Shown piece after piece: positions 33,989-42,317 of a stretch of DNA of 64,000 nucleotides (the first letter of the stretch is position 1; each line of letters begins with the position of its first letter). The position numbers and the translations under genes were made by a program. A model generated the notes under the pieces. That model was not told the origin of the DNA, made no database searches, and worked only from the letters and a program-made list of their open reading frames with translations. Source of the stretch: Halorussus lipolyticus (GTDB lineage: Archaea; Halobacteriota; Halobacteria; Halobacteriales; Haladaptataceae); contig NZ_CP119805.1 of NCBI RefSeq assembly GCF_029338375.1, positions 1 to 64,000 of the forward strand, in the 5' to 3' direction.

Positions 33989-34439
33989 CGCGAATCGGGG
34001 TGACTGTTTTTGAGGTCGTGAGTCGTTGCGTCGGTGGGATTTGTTGTATCGGCGGCTGAGAGTGTTGTGTCGGTAGGTGGCGAATGCTGTGCCGGGGGAC
34101 GAGAGTGTTGTGCCAGCAGGTGCCGAAGGTGGAAAGGGAAAGGGAGCTAGTTTCAGGCTTGAGCCTCGGCGTTACCGCACAGCACCGCGACCGCGGGCCA
34201 CACCCTCCCCAACCGATTGCGCTTCTCGGCTTCGCCTGCGATGCTCATCCACCGGCAGACAAACCGCGTCTGCCGAGCAGTCGGTCGTCGTCCGAGAGCG
34301 ATGCTCTCGTGATCACGAAAATCTTCGATTTTCGAACGACTCCGCTCCCGACGACCTCGCGCGGTTGGCGGGGCCACAAGAGGCCCCGCCAGCACGCGCC
34401 GAGATTACTGTAAAATCCGTGTAATTTCTGAAAGCCTGC
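33989..34439. other. Gene-free stretch with imperfect direct repeat and hairpin-string element
   Basis: From about 34055 to 34135 there is an imperfect direct repeat around GAGAGTGTTGTG, two copies about 43 bp apart. From 34145 to 34400 lies hairpin-string element E2. No gene is plausible here. Confidence 0.55.
34145..34400 (-). repeat. Hairpin-string dispersed element E2
   Basis: About 256 bp, the reverse-orientation relative of E1. It has the same ends (GGCGCGTGCTGGCGGGGC and GCTCAAGCCTGAAACTAGC) and the CGAAAATC-GAA-GATTTTCG, GAGAGC-ATC-GCTCTC and GCAGAC-GCGGTTT-GTCTGC hairpins. Relative to E1 it lacks the two modules CAGGAC-GGT-GTCCTG and GAGACC-GCC-GGTCTC, a clean internal loss. Confidence 0.8.
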
Positions 34440-35048
34440 TCAGTAATCTCGCTTGATTTCCATCCCGTTCTCCGAGAACTCCGTCCCGTCGAGTGTCAGA
34501 CTCTCGGTGTCGGTGTAGACGCCGACGAGGTTGTTCGTGACGATGCTGTCCGTGATTCGAACGTCGGTGGCCCGTTCCAGTCGGACGCCGTAGGCGTTCG
34601 AGAACGTCGTCACGTTCCGAATCGTGGCCGACCCGCCGGTCACGAGGAGACCCGAGTGCCAGTCGTCAACTTCCACGTTTTCGACCGTGACCTCCTCGGC
34701 GTCCCGGACGTGGACGCCCTTGGTGTGGCTTACTCCTCGGCCGTCGATGCGGTGGTCGCCGCCGTCGAAGGTCACGTCGTCGGCGGTAATCGTGATGCAC
34801 GCCTTCGAGATGGCGGTCTTACCGCCGTTCTCGATGTCGGTCGTGAGGACGTACTCGCCGGGTTCGTCGATGGTGGTACACGAGTCGATGCCGGTCGGTG
34901 CCTGCTTGCTCGGACTCACTGCGCCGGACGGGACTCCTCCGGCCGGCCCCGCGCCGGATGGAACTGCGCCGACGACGGCCGACCCGCCGACGGCCACCGC
35001 GACTGCGACGAGGAGGACGCCCAATCCGCGTGCGTCTCGAACACTCAT
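34440..35048 (-). CDS. Secreted NosD-like parallel beta-helix protein (short)
   Basis: A 202-residue exported protein with a Sec-type signal (hydrophobic run GLGVLLVAVAVAVGGSAVVGA). The rest is a right-handed beta-helix with repeated strands: CTTIDEPGEYVLTTDIEN, DDVTFDGGDHRIDGRG, EEVTVENVEVDDWHSGLLV, SATIRNVTTFSNAYGV and so on. The motif around C-T-T-I-x-x-P-G-x-Y is shared with the larger beta-helix gene at 37624. Such proteins are usually surface or carbohydrate-related; no catalytic role is visible. A start 12 bp upstream at 35060 is equally possible. Confidence 0.8.
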   Translation of the reverse strand: MSVRDARGLGVLLVAVAVAVGGSAVVGAVPSGAGPAGGVPSGAVSPSKQAPTGIDSCTTIDEPGEYVLTTDIENGGKTAISKACITITADDVTFDGGDHRIDGRGVSHTKGVHVRDAEEVTVENVEVDDWHSGLLVTGGSATIRNVTTFSNAYGVRLERATDVRITDSIVTNNLVGVYTDTESLTLDGTEFSENGMEIKRDY

Positions 35049-35268
35049 ACTCCGGGCCACGACGGAGGGGTAGTTATACCCTCGCGGCGGTTCGACGCCG
35101 AACTGCCGCGAACGGAACGGTAAGGAGGGACTAATGGAGCGAACGGGAACCGTGTTCAGGGCCTCTGGCAGGCGCTATCCGGCGCGCGCCGGAGACCGGC
35201 GACGACCGACTGCTGGTCCGCCGGGGCGCGTTCGTTTGACTGTCAATCCGATACTGCACTCGCGGCCA

Positions 35269-35412
35269 TCAGCGACCGTCGGTGCGGCACTCCTCGCAGA
35301 CGGCCACTTCGGCCGAAATTGGTCCGTCCTTCGGAGCGACTGGTAAGACCGTTATCGGAACGTACTCCCGGCAGTACGCACAGCGTTCGATGGCCGCGAT
35401 TCCCGTGTCCAT
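35269..35412 (-). CDS. Small zinc-ribbon-like protein, 47 residues
   Basis: A complete 47-residue ORF starting MDTGIAAIERCAYCREYVP and ending CEECRTDGR. Two knuckles, C11-x2-C14 and C40-x2-C43, would bind one zinc. A GGGAGAGGT run sits immediately before the ATG and can serve as ribosome-binding site. Haloarchaeal genomes have many such one-zinc mini-proteins. It occupies a gap of about 500 bp between the short beta-helix gene and the helicase gene. Confidence 0.65.
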   Translation of the reverse strand: MDTGIAAIERCAYCREYVPITVLPVAPKDGPISAEVAVCEECRTDGR

Positions 35413-35556
35413 ACCTCTCCCGTCAAACCCATACTACTCAAATTTTACTCTGGCTGTCAACCTATAGAAATAAATCTTCTGGCCACCTGTTGGAAAAACA
35501 AGGACGGAATCGCGTGGAACGCAAGCCGTTTGTTCGTGGCCCGCTTAGCCCGCGTA

Positions 35557-37563
35557 GTGACCGATTCAGACGACCAGACGGGAGACGAGACGGCCGACTC
35601 GGCCCCCGAACGCGAGGCCGACCCTGACATAGCAGGCAACTCCTCGGCGTCCGACGACGCCGCCAACCGCGCAGACCGCGCAGACCGCGACTCCGCCGAT
35701 GCGGGCGACGATGCCACCCGCGAGGAGGCCGAGGACTCGTCCGACACGGTGGACGTGGAGGATTTCCACGATGCAGTCGAGGAGTTCGGCAGGCCGGTCG
35801 TCACCGCCGAGGAAGTCGCCCGCGCCCTCGACTCCTCGCAGGCCGAGGCCGACGACGCGCTGGCCGGCCTCGCCGAGGGCGACAGCAAGGGCGTCGAGCG
35901 ACTCGACGTGTCCAACGACCCCGTAGTCTGGTACCCGACCGACTGGGGGAAACTCGCCGACCGGGAGCGCGTCGTCGTCTTCCCCAAGCGCAGAGAACTC
36001 GTGGTGGACCAACCGACCCAGTTCACTCGGGCGCAACTCTCGCAGTTCGCTCACCTCGTGGACACCACCCGAGACGGCGGCTACATGTACGAAATCCGCC
36101 AAGAAGACGTGTGGTCAGCGCCCTTCGACGACTTCGAGGACCTCATCGGCACCGTCCGAGACGTGCTTCCCGACCGGTCTCCTCACCTCGAGGAGTGGAT
36201 AGAGAGCCAGTGGAAGCGCGCCCGCCAGTTCGTCCTCCGGACCGACGACGAGGACGGCTACGTCGTCCTCGAAGCCGCAAGCGAGGACCTGATGGGCAAC
36301 GTCGCCCGCCAGAAGTTGGACGCGGGCCAGTTGCGCGCTCCGCTCTCGGACACCGAGAGTTGGGTCGCCGAGGAGGCCGTCGCCGAGGTCAAGCGCCTCC
36401 TCTACGAGGCGGGCTACCCCGTCAGCGACGAGCGCAATCTCGAAACCGGTGAGGAGCTAGACGTGGACCTCGGCCTCGAACTCCGGCGCTACCAGCAGGA
36501 GTGGGTGAATCAGTTCGTGGAGCAGAAGGCGGGCGTCCTCGTCGGCCCGCCGGGAAGCGGCAAGACCGTGGCCGGGATGGGCGCAATCGAGGCGGTCGGC
36601 GGCGAGACGCTGATTCTGGTGCCGGGAAGGGAACTCGCAAACCAGTGGCGAGAGGAACTGCTTTCTCACACCACGCTCGCGCCGGACCAAATCGGCGAGT
36701 ACCACGGCGGCCAGAAGGACGTTCGCCCGGTCACGATTGCGACTTACCAGACCGCCGGGATGGACCGCCACCGCCAGCTTTTCGACCAGCGCGAGTGGGG
36801 TTTAATTATCTATGATGAAGTTCACCACGTGCCGTCGAAGGTCTTCCGCAGGTCGGCGGAACTCCAGAGCAAGCACCGCCTCGGTTTGTCGGCCACGCCG
36901 GTCCGCGAGGACGACAAGGAGGAGGAAATCTTCACCCTCATCGGCCCGCCCATCGGGACCGACTGGGACGCGCTGTTCGAGGCCGGATACGTCCAAGAAC
37001 CCGAGGTTCAGATTCGATACGTCCCGTGGGACGACGAGACCTACCGCCATGAGTACGGCACCGCGGAGGGCCACGAGAAGCGCCAAATCGCCGCGAGCAA
37101 CCCGGCCAAGTTGGACGAGATTCGCCACCTGCGGAGTCGGCACCCCCACGCCAAGACCCTGATTTTCGTGGAGTATCTCGACCAAGGCGACGAGTTGGCC
37201 GAGGCGCTCAACGTCCCGTTCATCTCGGGCGAGATGCGCCACGCCCGCAGACAGCACCTACTGCAGGAGTTCAAATCCGGCGAGCGCGACACGCTGGTCG
37301 TCTCGCGGGTCGGCGACGAGGGCATCGACCTGCCCGACGCCGAACTGGCCATCGTGGCGTCGGGCCTCGGCGGGTCCCGGCGACAGGGCGCACAACGGGC
37401 CGGTCGGACGATGCGACCGACGGGGAGCGCCCGGATGTACGTCCTCGCCACGCGGGGTACGACCGAGGAGGACTTCGCCCGTCGCCGGATGCAACACCTC
37501 TCGGAGAAGGGAGTCCGCGTGACCGAGCAGAGTGCCGAGGCGGTCGAGGACCGCCGGCCGTAA
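35557..37563 (+). CDS. XPB/SSL2-like superfamily 2 DNA helicase
   Basis: A 668-residue SF2 helicase. A low-complexity acidic N-terminus (about 1-65) precedes a wHTH-like segment. The motor domains follow: Walker A GPPGSGKT near 330, the DEVH box near 419, GLSATPVREDD, and motif VI region GSRRQGAQRAGRTMRPTG. The thumb and order match archaeal XPB/SSL2 repair or transcription helicases. A GTG at 35557 (VTDSDDQTGDE) fits the acidic haloarchaeal start better than the upstream ATG at 35530. The short stretch coding the DEVH box (36800-36826) is strikingly AT-rich compared with its surroundings. Confidence 0.9.
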   Translation: MTDSDDQTGDETADSAPEREADPDIAGNSSASDDAANRADRADRDSADAGDDATREEAEDSSDTVDVEDFHDAVEEFGRPVVTAEEVARALDSSQAEADDALAGLAEGDSKGVERLDVSNDPVVWYPTDWGKLADRERVVVFPKRRELVVDQPTQFTRAQLSQFAHLVDTTRDGGYMYEIRQEDVWSAPFDDFEDLIGTVRDVLPDRSPHLEEWIESQWKRARQFVLRTDDEDGYVVLEAASEDLMGNVARQKLDAGQLRAPLSDTESWVAEEAVAEVKRLLYEAGYPVSDERNLETGEELDVDLGLELRRYQQEWVNQFVEQKAGVLVGPPGSGKTVAGMGAIEAVGGETLILVPGRELANQWREELLSHTTLAPDQIGEYHGGQKDVRPVTIATYQTAGMDRHRQLFDQREWGLIIYDEVHHVPSKVFRRSAELQSKHRLGLSATPVREDDKEEEIFTLIGPPIGTDWDALFEAGYVQEPEVQIRYVPWDDETYRHEYGTAEGHEKRQIAASNPAKLDEIRHLRSRHPHAKTLIFVEYLDQGDELAEALNVPFISGEMRHARRQHLLQEFKSGERDTLVVSRVGDEGIDLPDAELAIVASGLGGSRRQGAQRAGRTMRPTGSARMYVLATRGTTEEDFARRRMQHLSEKGVRVTEQSAEAVEDRRP

Positions 37564-37623
37564 TCCGGCGTTCGCTCCCGGAACGGACCGAATAACGAGG
37601 GGCGAGTCGGTCGAAGCACCGGC

Positions 37624-38688
37624 ATGGTCCGAACGCTCGCCGTCGTCGGACTCGTCGCGTTGCTGGTCTTGTCGGGAGTCGGCCCTGCCGACCGGTCCGA
37701 GCCGACGCCAATCGATGCCTGCACGACCATCTCCGACCCCGGTCGCTACGCGGTGACCGCCGACCTCCGAAACGTCTCTGCGGGCCAGTGCATCCGAATT
37801 CGGGCGAGCGACGTGGCAATCGAGGGCGGCGGGCACCTCGTGGAGGGCACCGGAGCCTTCGGCACGGCGGGAATCGCAGTCGGTGCGTGGGGCCGGAGCG
37901 TCTCCAACGTCACGATTCGGAATCTGACGGTCTCGGAGTGGGACGACGCGGTGCGCCTGACCGAGGCCAATCGGGGTGCGCTGGCGAACGTCACCGCCAC
38001 CGAGAGCAGGGTCGGGGTTCGCTTCTACAGCGCCAGCGGGAACCACCTCGACGGGGTGCGCGCCACCGACAACGCGGTCCACGGTCTCTCGCTGGCGGAC
38101 GACAGCGACGGAAACCGCGCGGAGAACGTCACCGCCACCGGCAACGCGCTGTTCGGCGTCCACTTCGGGGCGGACTCGTCGGGCAACGCGATTTGGAACG
38201 TGACCGCTCGCCGGAACGAGTACGGCGTCGTCGCGGTCGGTGCCGACCGAAACCGAGTTGTCGGCGGGTCGGCGACCGGCAACCGCCTCGCGGGGGTCTG
38301 GCTCTCGACGGCGGACGGGAATCTGGTCGCGGACCTCCGCCTCGAAAATCGATTCTACGGCGTCTTTCTGGCCGACGGCGCGACGAACAACACGCTGAGG
38401 CGGAACCGCGCCGAGGACACCGCGGTCGGGTTCCGACTCCGAAACAGCGACGGGAATCTCCTCCGAGGGAATCTGGCGACGGGTGGGCGCGATGGGTTGC
38501 TCCTCATCGAGAGCGACCGGAACTCGGTGGTCGAGAATCGCGTGACTGGCAACCGGCGCGGCGTCTCGCTTCTGGCCTCTAGTGATAATCGTTTCAGGGC
38601 GAACGTCGTCCGGGACAACCGGCGGAATTTCGTGGTGGCCCGAGGGAGCGAGAATAATAGTGTTTCTACGTTACGGAACTATATGTAA
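37624..38688 (+). CDS. Secreted NosD-like parallel beta-helix protein
   Basis: A 354-residue exported beta-helix. A Sec signal (VRTLAVVGLVALLVLSGVG) is followed by ACTTISDPGRYAVTADLRN, closely matching the opening of the short beta-helix gene at 34440. Then come at least ten coils of the NosD/PbH1 type with repeated G-N-x-x-x-x-N and N-x-V-x-x-N patterns. The last coil ends NSVSTLRNYM. It follows the helicase gene by 60 bp on the same strand. Its function is unknown; these proteins often act on or bind surface polysaccharide. Confidence 0.85.
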   Translation: MVRTLAVVGLVALLVLSGVGPADRSEPTPIDACTTISDPGRYAVTADLRNVSAGQCIRIRASDVAIEGGGHLVEGTGAFGTAGIAVGAWGRSVSNVTIRNLTVSEWDDAVRLTEANRGALANVTATESRVGVRFYSASGNHLDGVRATDNAVHGLSLADDSDGNRAENVTATGNALFGVHFGADSSGNAIWNVTARRNEYGVVAVGADRNRVVGGSATGNRLAGVWLSTADGNLVADLRLENRFYGVFLADGATNNTLRRNRAEDTAVGFRLRNSDGNLLRGNLATGGRDGLLLIESDRNSVVENRVTGNRRGVSLLASSDNRFRANVVRDNRRNFVVARGSENNSVSTLRNYM

Positions 38689-38762
38689 TTGTTTAATATA
38701 TTCTAAGAGTTCCAAAGGAAATGAATATATTTCTATAGGCGGACTGGTCTACTCTCTACTTC

Positions 38763-38814
38763 GGCGCGTGCTGGCGGGGCGGTAGACTCCGTTGCTCAAG
38801 CCTGAAGCTAGCTT
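38763..38814 (+). repeat. Hairpin-string element E3, internally deleted
   Basis: Only about 52 bp: the left end GGCGCGTGCTGGCGGGGC is followed almost directly by the right end GCTCAAGCCTGAAGCTAGCTT. All internal hairpins are gone. This small version shows that the two end modules define the element's limits. Confidence 0.7.
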
Positions 38815-38868
38815 CTCTCGGATTTCTCCGGTAGGACGCGATTTGCTCGAAAACAGCGACAGAGGTCT

Positions 38869-38969
38869 CGAAAGCCCTCACGCGGTTCGCGGTCACGTGA
38901 GGGGTGGCGGCGCTCCGCGCTGTGACTGGCGAGCGGTGGAACCGCGAGCGAAGCGATGGTTGGTCACGC
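38869..38969. repeat. GCGGTTCGCGGTC-family repeat, copy 2
   Basis: It starts TCGAAAGCCCTCACGCGGTT and contains the core GCGGTTCGCGGTC. A partly inverted second arm follows (GACTGGCGAGCGGTGGAACC). Copy 1 is at 2321-2432 and a short copy 3 at 43325-43358. All three lie next to a hairpin-string element. Confidence 0.6.
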
Positions 38970-39034
38970 AAATCCAAACACCACCATCTTCCCCGAACTC
39001 GATATTTAAGTCGGATGCCGCCCAACGAACTCCC

Positions 39035-39358
39035 ATGCCCGAAGACCTGTTCGAGACCACCTTCCGCGTCGGCGAGGTCCTCGAAGCGGAGGACTTCCCC
39101 GAGACGAACAAACCCGAGATGGCCAAACTGCAAATCGACCTCGGCGACGAGGAGGTCCAGTCGGTCGCCCAAACCGGCTACAACTACGACCCCGCCGATC
39201 TCGTGGGGCGGCAGGTCCTCTGCGCGACGAATCTCGGGTCGGTCCGCATCGCGGGCTACAAATCCGAGGTTCTGACCGTCGGCGTCCCCGACGACGAGGG
39301 CCATCCGGTACTGGTCGGTCCAGACGAGGACGTGCCCCTCGGCGGCGAACTCTACTGA
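39035..39358 (+). CDS. CsaA-like tRNA-binding (OB-fold) protein
   Basis: A 107-residue protein with the EMAP-II/Arc1p-type OB fold found in CsaA and the C-terminus of methionyl-tRNA synthetase. It opens FETTFRVGEVLEAEDFPETN and keeps QTGYNYDPADLVGRQVLCATN and SEVLTVGVPD. The domain binds structured RNA or tRNA as a dimer. The ATG at 39035 sits about 30 bp after a TATTTAAG box, so the transcript is probably near-leaderless. Confidence 0.88.
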   Translation: MPEDLFETTFRVGEVLEAEDFPETNKPEMAKLQIDLGDEEVQSVAQTGYNYDPADLVGRQVLCATNLGSVRIAGYKSEVLTVGVPDDEGHPVLVGPDEDVPLGGELY

Positions 39359-39378
39359 CCCCTTCCCGACTCGCGCTT

Positions 39379-40596
39379 TCACCCGCCGTGGGCGTATCGC
39401 TTGACCTTCCGCGCCCATTGCGGCCACTGCTGGCGCTGTTCGAGGTCCGACACGTCCGCCTCGCCGGACATCGCCTTGATGGCCTTCGCGTCGTCTTTGT
39501 GCCAGACCGCGCCGTCCTCGTGGAACAGGCCGTTGATGATGCCCCGCTTTCGCATGTACCGGACGTAGGCCGGTTTCACCATCAGCGACCAGAAGAAGTT
39601 GCCGACGCCGTGCTGGTGGATGACCGGTGCAATCGAGGCGTAGTCCGGTTGCCACTGGTCCACCGTCTCGTTGCTTCCCCACCCGTAGTTGGCGATGCGT
39701 TGCCACTCGGTCAGGTAGACCGGCATGTCTAAGTCCTCGCTGAGTTGGTTGGCGTTCGGTAGCAGGTCGTGGTACACGTCCGCCTCGCTCGGGAAGTTGT
39801 AGTGGAACTGGAGGATGTCAGCACCCCAGTCCACGTAGTCGGCGTTGTTGGCCAGACTGGTCGAACCCACCGTCAGCGGGACCGACCCGCGATTCTCGGC
39901 CATGGTCTCGAACATCCCGCCGGCGAAGCGCTTCATGTTCGGGAGCCACCCCGGTTCGTTCATGGCCTCGACGGCGAGCAGTCGGTCGTCGTCCTTCCAC
40001 CGGTCCATGAACCACCGGACGAACTCGCGGGGTTCGTCCCACTTGTCCTCGTTGACGATGACCTTGCTCGACGGCGACTGGACCGGCGGGGCGGTCAGCG
40101 GGTCGGTGTCGTGGAGGTTCTCCTCGCTCGGTTCCTTGCCGACGCTCTCGAACAGGCCGAACAGGACTTCGATGCCCCGGTCGTCGGCCGCGCTGAGGAA
40201 GTGGTCGATGGACCGCTCCAACTGCTCGGGGTTTTCGAGCCACTGCTCGAAACTGACCCACGTCCGGACGGCGTTGATGTTGATTCGCTCGGCGTAGCCC
40301 AAATCCCGCTCGATGATTCGCTCGTCGTAGCCGTGCCACATCTGGAAGGTGTTCCACGCCCGAGCGGGGACGTAGAGCGCGCCCCGAACGTCTACCGGGT
40401 CGGCGTTGGACTGCGCCATCTCGTCGGGCGTCGTCCCGGCCGCCCCGTCAGCGAGAGACCCACCGGTTCCGTTCGACTCGGCGGTGCCGGCGTCTCGTCG
40501 TCGCTGTCCCGTCGGGGCGGCACATCCGCCGAGGCCGGTGATTCCGGCGACCGTGGTGGCTCCGAGAAACTGGCGTCGGGTGTACCGTCTGGTCAT
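39379..40596 (-). CDS. Tat lipoprotein with GH5-like glycoside hydrolase domain
   Basis: A 405-residue protein. TRRQFLGATTVAGITGLGGC combines a twin-arginine motif with a lipobox, so it is probably exported folded and lipid-anchored. After a low-complexity linker (to about 60) a TIM-barrel follows: INAVRTWVSFEQWL, VEAMNEPGWLP (NEP holding the likely acid/base Glu) and MPVYLTEWQRIANYGWG (TEW holding the likely nucleophile). This fits GH5-type endoglucanases or mannanases. The substrate is not readable. I chose the ATG at 40596 (MTRRYTRRQ). Confidence 0.85.
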   Translation of the reverse strand: MTRRYTRRQFLGATTVAGITGLGGCAAPTGQRRRDAGTAESNGTGGSLADGAAGTTPDEMAQSNADPVDVRGALYVPARAWNTFQMWHGYDERIIERDLGYAERININAVRTWVSFEQWLENPEQLERSIDHFLSAADDRGIEVLFGLFESVGKEPSEENLHDTDPLTAPPVQSPSSKVIVNEDKWDEPREFVRWFMDRWKDDDRLLAVEAMNEPGWLPNMKRFAGGMFETMAENRGSVPLTVGSTSLANNADYVDWGADILQFHYNFPSEADVYHDLLPNANQLSEDLDMPVYLTEWQRIANYGWGSNETVDQWQPDYASIAPVIHQHGVGNFFWSLMVKPAYVRYMRKRGIINGLFHEDGAVWHKDDAKAIKAMSGEADVSDLEQRQQWPQWARKVKRYAHGG

Positions 40597-40713
40597 TGAC
40601 GCTCGCCACGATACCATCTGGTGTAAAAGTGTACTTACGTTGCACGATAAGTATCGCGTGTCAAACTGTGTAACCTCTGATTTCCGGGGGTTGGTGTCTT
40701 CTCTCCGCGGACG

Positions 40714-41061
40714 CTATCTCGCCCCTCGAATGACGATTTTCGCGTCGCACTCCGGGCAGGCGTCCCGCCCCGCGTCGAATTCGGCCTCGCAGAACGAGCA
40801 GACGTGGACCTCCTCGCGGTCGAATCCGGCCGGTGCCGAACTGTCGCCCGCGAGCGCCCCGTCGGTCCGGTCGGCGGTTGCTCCGGCGCGGTCGGTCGTC
40901 GATTTGCGCTCCTCTGCTCCCTCGGTTTCCGGAGTCTCGTCGCGTTCGTCCTCGCCGCGGTCCTCCTCGGGGTTCCGGTTCTCCTCGGGAGTCCGGTCCT
41001 CCTCGGTTTCGGCGTCGTCGCCCCGTCGTAGTCCGTCCGTGATGTCTTTCAGTACGTCCAT
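40714..41061 (-). CDS. Zinc-ribbon protein with acidic linker
   Basis: A 115-residue protein with an N-terminal amphipathic helix (MDVLKDITDGLRRG), a long acidic and Thr-rich linker, and a C-terminal zinc ribbon C-S-F-C ... C-P-E-C. This layout is common in haloarchaeal adaptor-like proteins. The function is unknown. An ATG 30 bp upstream (41091) is also in frame. Confidence 0.7.
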   Translation of the reverse strand: MDVLKDITDGLRRGDDAETEEDRTPEENRNPEEDRGEDERDETPETEGAEERKSTTDRAGATADRTDGALAGDSSAPAGFDREEVHVCSFCEAEFDAGRDACPECDAKIVIRGAR

Positions 41062-41373
41062 GACACCGGGTTCTCTGGGCCACGTTTCCATTGTTATGGC
41101 GGGCCTTAATTGGGGTAAGGACTGCCTTCGGAGCGTTTGCTACCGCTTACTCGGTCGGTTTCGACCGACGAAATATTAGGAGGTAGAAATTTCTGTGTGG
41201 CGGGTGCGGAGCGAACGCCAAAGTCTCACTCGCGTAGTTACTCGCGGTGGTGCGGGTTCGGGCCGCCATCTTTCAGAGCGTCGTCTTCGTCGGCAGTTTC
41301 GCCGTGTACTTCGTGTGTCGCATTGGTCTGGGTCGGGTGGGTTCGGTAGTGGGTCGATGCGCCGAGTGCGTTC
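41062..41373. other. Intergenic stretch with a protein-like frame lacking a start
   Basis: This 312-bp gap has no complete gene. On the minus strand, about 41240-41340, a frame without any ATG, GTG or TTG reads like an acidic protein tail (HEVHGETADEDDALKDGG). It could be a remnant or chance. An AGGAGGT segment occurs at 41180 without a good ORF behind it. Confidence 0.35.
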
Positions 41374-41679
41374 TCACGACGAGCGGTCGGTCTCGACCGC
41401 GCTGACGGTCCGGACGCCGAACTGGTCGGCGACGGTCTCGCGGACTGCCGCCCGTTCGTCCTCGACCGAATCGTCGAGGTGGACGCGCAGGCGGACTTCG
41501 GCGTCCACGCGGAGGTCGTTGAGCGTCGGCGTGACGCCCGAGATGTCCACGACCTCGGTGCGGTCGACCGCGGCGCTCCGGCCGAGGACGGTGACGATAC
41601 CGTCCTGCAGGCTACCGTCGTCGCCGCGGGGCACTTGGATTTCGAGGTCGGCGGTCGCGTCGATTTCGAGTGCGTTCAT
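41374..41679 (-). CDS. Small acidic haloarchaeal protein
   Basis: A 101-residue protein with alternating strands and helices: MNALEIDATADLEIQVPRG, VDRTEVVDISGVTPTLNDL, RVDAEVRLRVHLDD and a helix DERAAVRETVADQFGVRTV. I do not recognise the family. The pattern is compatible with a small alpha/beta fold. A hidden 58-residue ORF lies upstream on the same strand. Confidence 0.7.
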   Translation of the reverse strand: MNALEIDATADLEIQVPRGDDGSLQDGIVTVLGRSAAVDRTEVVDISGVTPTLNDLRVDAEVRLRVHLDDSVEDERAAVRETVADQFGVRTVSAVETDRSS

Positions 41680-41966
41680 TGTCGTGGGTTCGTGGTGAGG
41701 TTCGTTCGTAGCCGATGCAGGCCCGTCTCCCGAGCGCGAGACGTGGCGCTCGGGGAGCGCGGAGATGCCTCTGGTCGGTGGGTGCCGACTCGCGGAGACG
41801 CGCCGTGCTACCGAGTCGATGCGCCGGAGAAGGACGTGGCCGAGCGGACCCCTTCCGACGCACGCCGCTCGCTTCCGAGTCGAAATCGAGAGGAAGCGAG
41901 CCGACCCGGCGTTTCGGTCGGCGCGACCCCGGCGGAAGCGTCCGCCGAGGCCGCGTCCGAGACGCC
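41680..41966. other. Stretch with several strong inverted repeats
   Basis: No gene is evident. Strong stems include CTCCCGAGCGC with GCGCTCGGGGAG (about 41728-41758), CTCGCTTCC with GGAAGCGAG (about 41868-41900) and GGCGGA-AGCG-TCCGCC (41930-41945). On the minus strand this would be a structured leader between the 58-residue ORF and the downstream 101-residue gene, or a non-coding RNA. It does not match SRP or RNase P RNA signatures I know. Confidence 0.4.
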
Positions 41967-42143
41967 TTACGCGGTCGGGGTGGTCCGTTCGAGGCGATAG
42001 GTCATATCACCCACATAATCCACCCCTCCGGCGTGCTTGGCGAGTGCCGGAATATTCCCGGCAGAACTGCCGAACGCCGGGGTGCCGGACAGGCCGCTCT
42101 CGGAAGTACCGAAAGTGCAGGTCCGGAGTGGTGGATTGCTCAT
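41967..42143 (-). CDS. Hidden small protein, 58 residues
   Basis: A complete ATG-to-TAA ORF beginning MSNPPLRTCTFGTSESG and ending DMTYRLERTTPTA. A strong Shine-Dalgarno sequence GAGGTGAT sits seven bases before the ATG, and just upstream is a perfect seven-base-pair hairpin CGCCCGG-ACAA-CCGGGCG. A TTTTAATAG box lies about 70 bp upstream of the ATG. The composition is Gly/Ser/Thr-rich with one Cys. The family is unknown. GC at third codon positions is lower than in flanking genes, which could mean recent origin or special expression. Confidence 0.55.
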   Translation of the reverse strand: MSNPPLRTCTFGTSESGLSGTPAFGSSAGNIPALAKHAGGVDYVGDMTYRLERTTPTA

Positions 42144-42317
42144 GGGTGAATCACCTCGCGCGCCCGGTTGTCCGGGCGACGGAGTAATTCCTGCTATAAT
42201 CGGTTATCTATTAAAACTGACTGAACTCTGTTAGCGCGTGTCGTAGCAATTTCGACTCGGTTCCGACCTGCTTCGACTCGCTTCCGACTTGCGGGCATCG
42301 CACTCGCGGCCGTCGGG

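Larger units (their letters stand above)
38689..39034. other. Gene-free stretch with two dispersed repeats
   Basis: This 346-bp gap starts AT-rich (38689-38750), then carries the minimal hairpin-string element E3 (38763-38814) and a copy of the GCGGTTCGCGGTC family (38869-38969). A TATTTAAG box near 39003 is well placed for the gene at 39035. Confidence 0.55.

Noticed and set aside
41240..41340. Minus-strand frame reading HEVHGETADEDDALKDGG
   Set aside because: Protein-like but has no ATG, GTG or TTG start before the preceding gene; kept only as a note on the gap.
41698..42000. SRP RNA or RNase P RNA gene
   Set aside because: Strong stems exist but the conserved SRP helix-8 and RNase P core sequences are absent on both strands.
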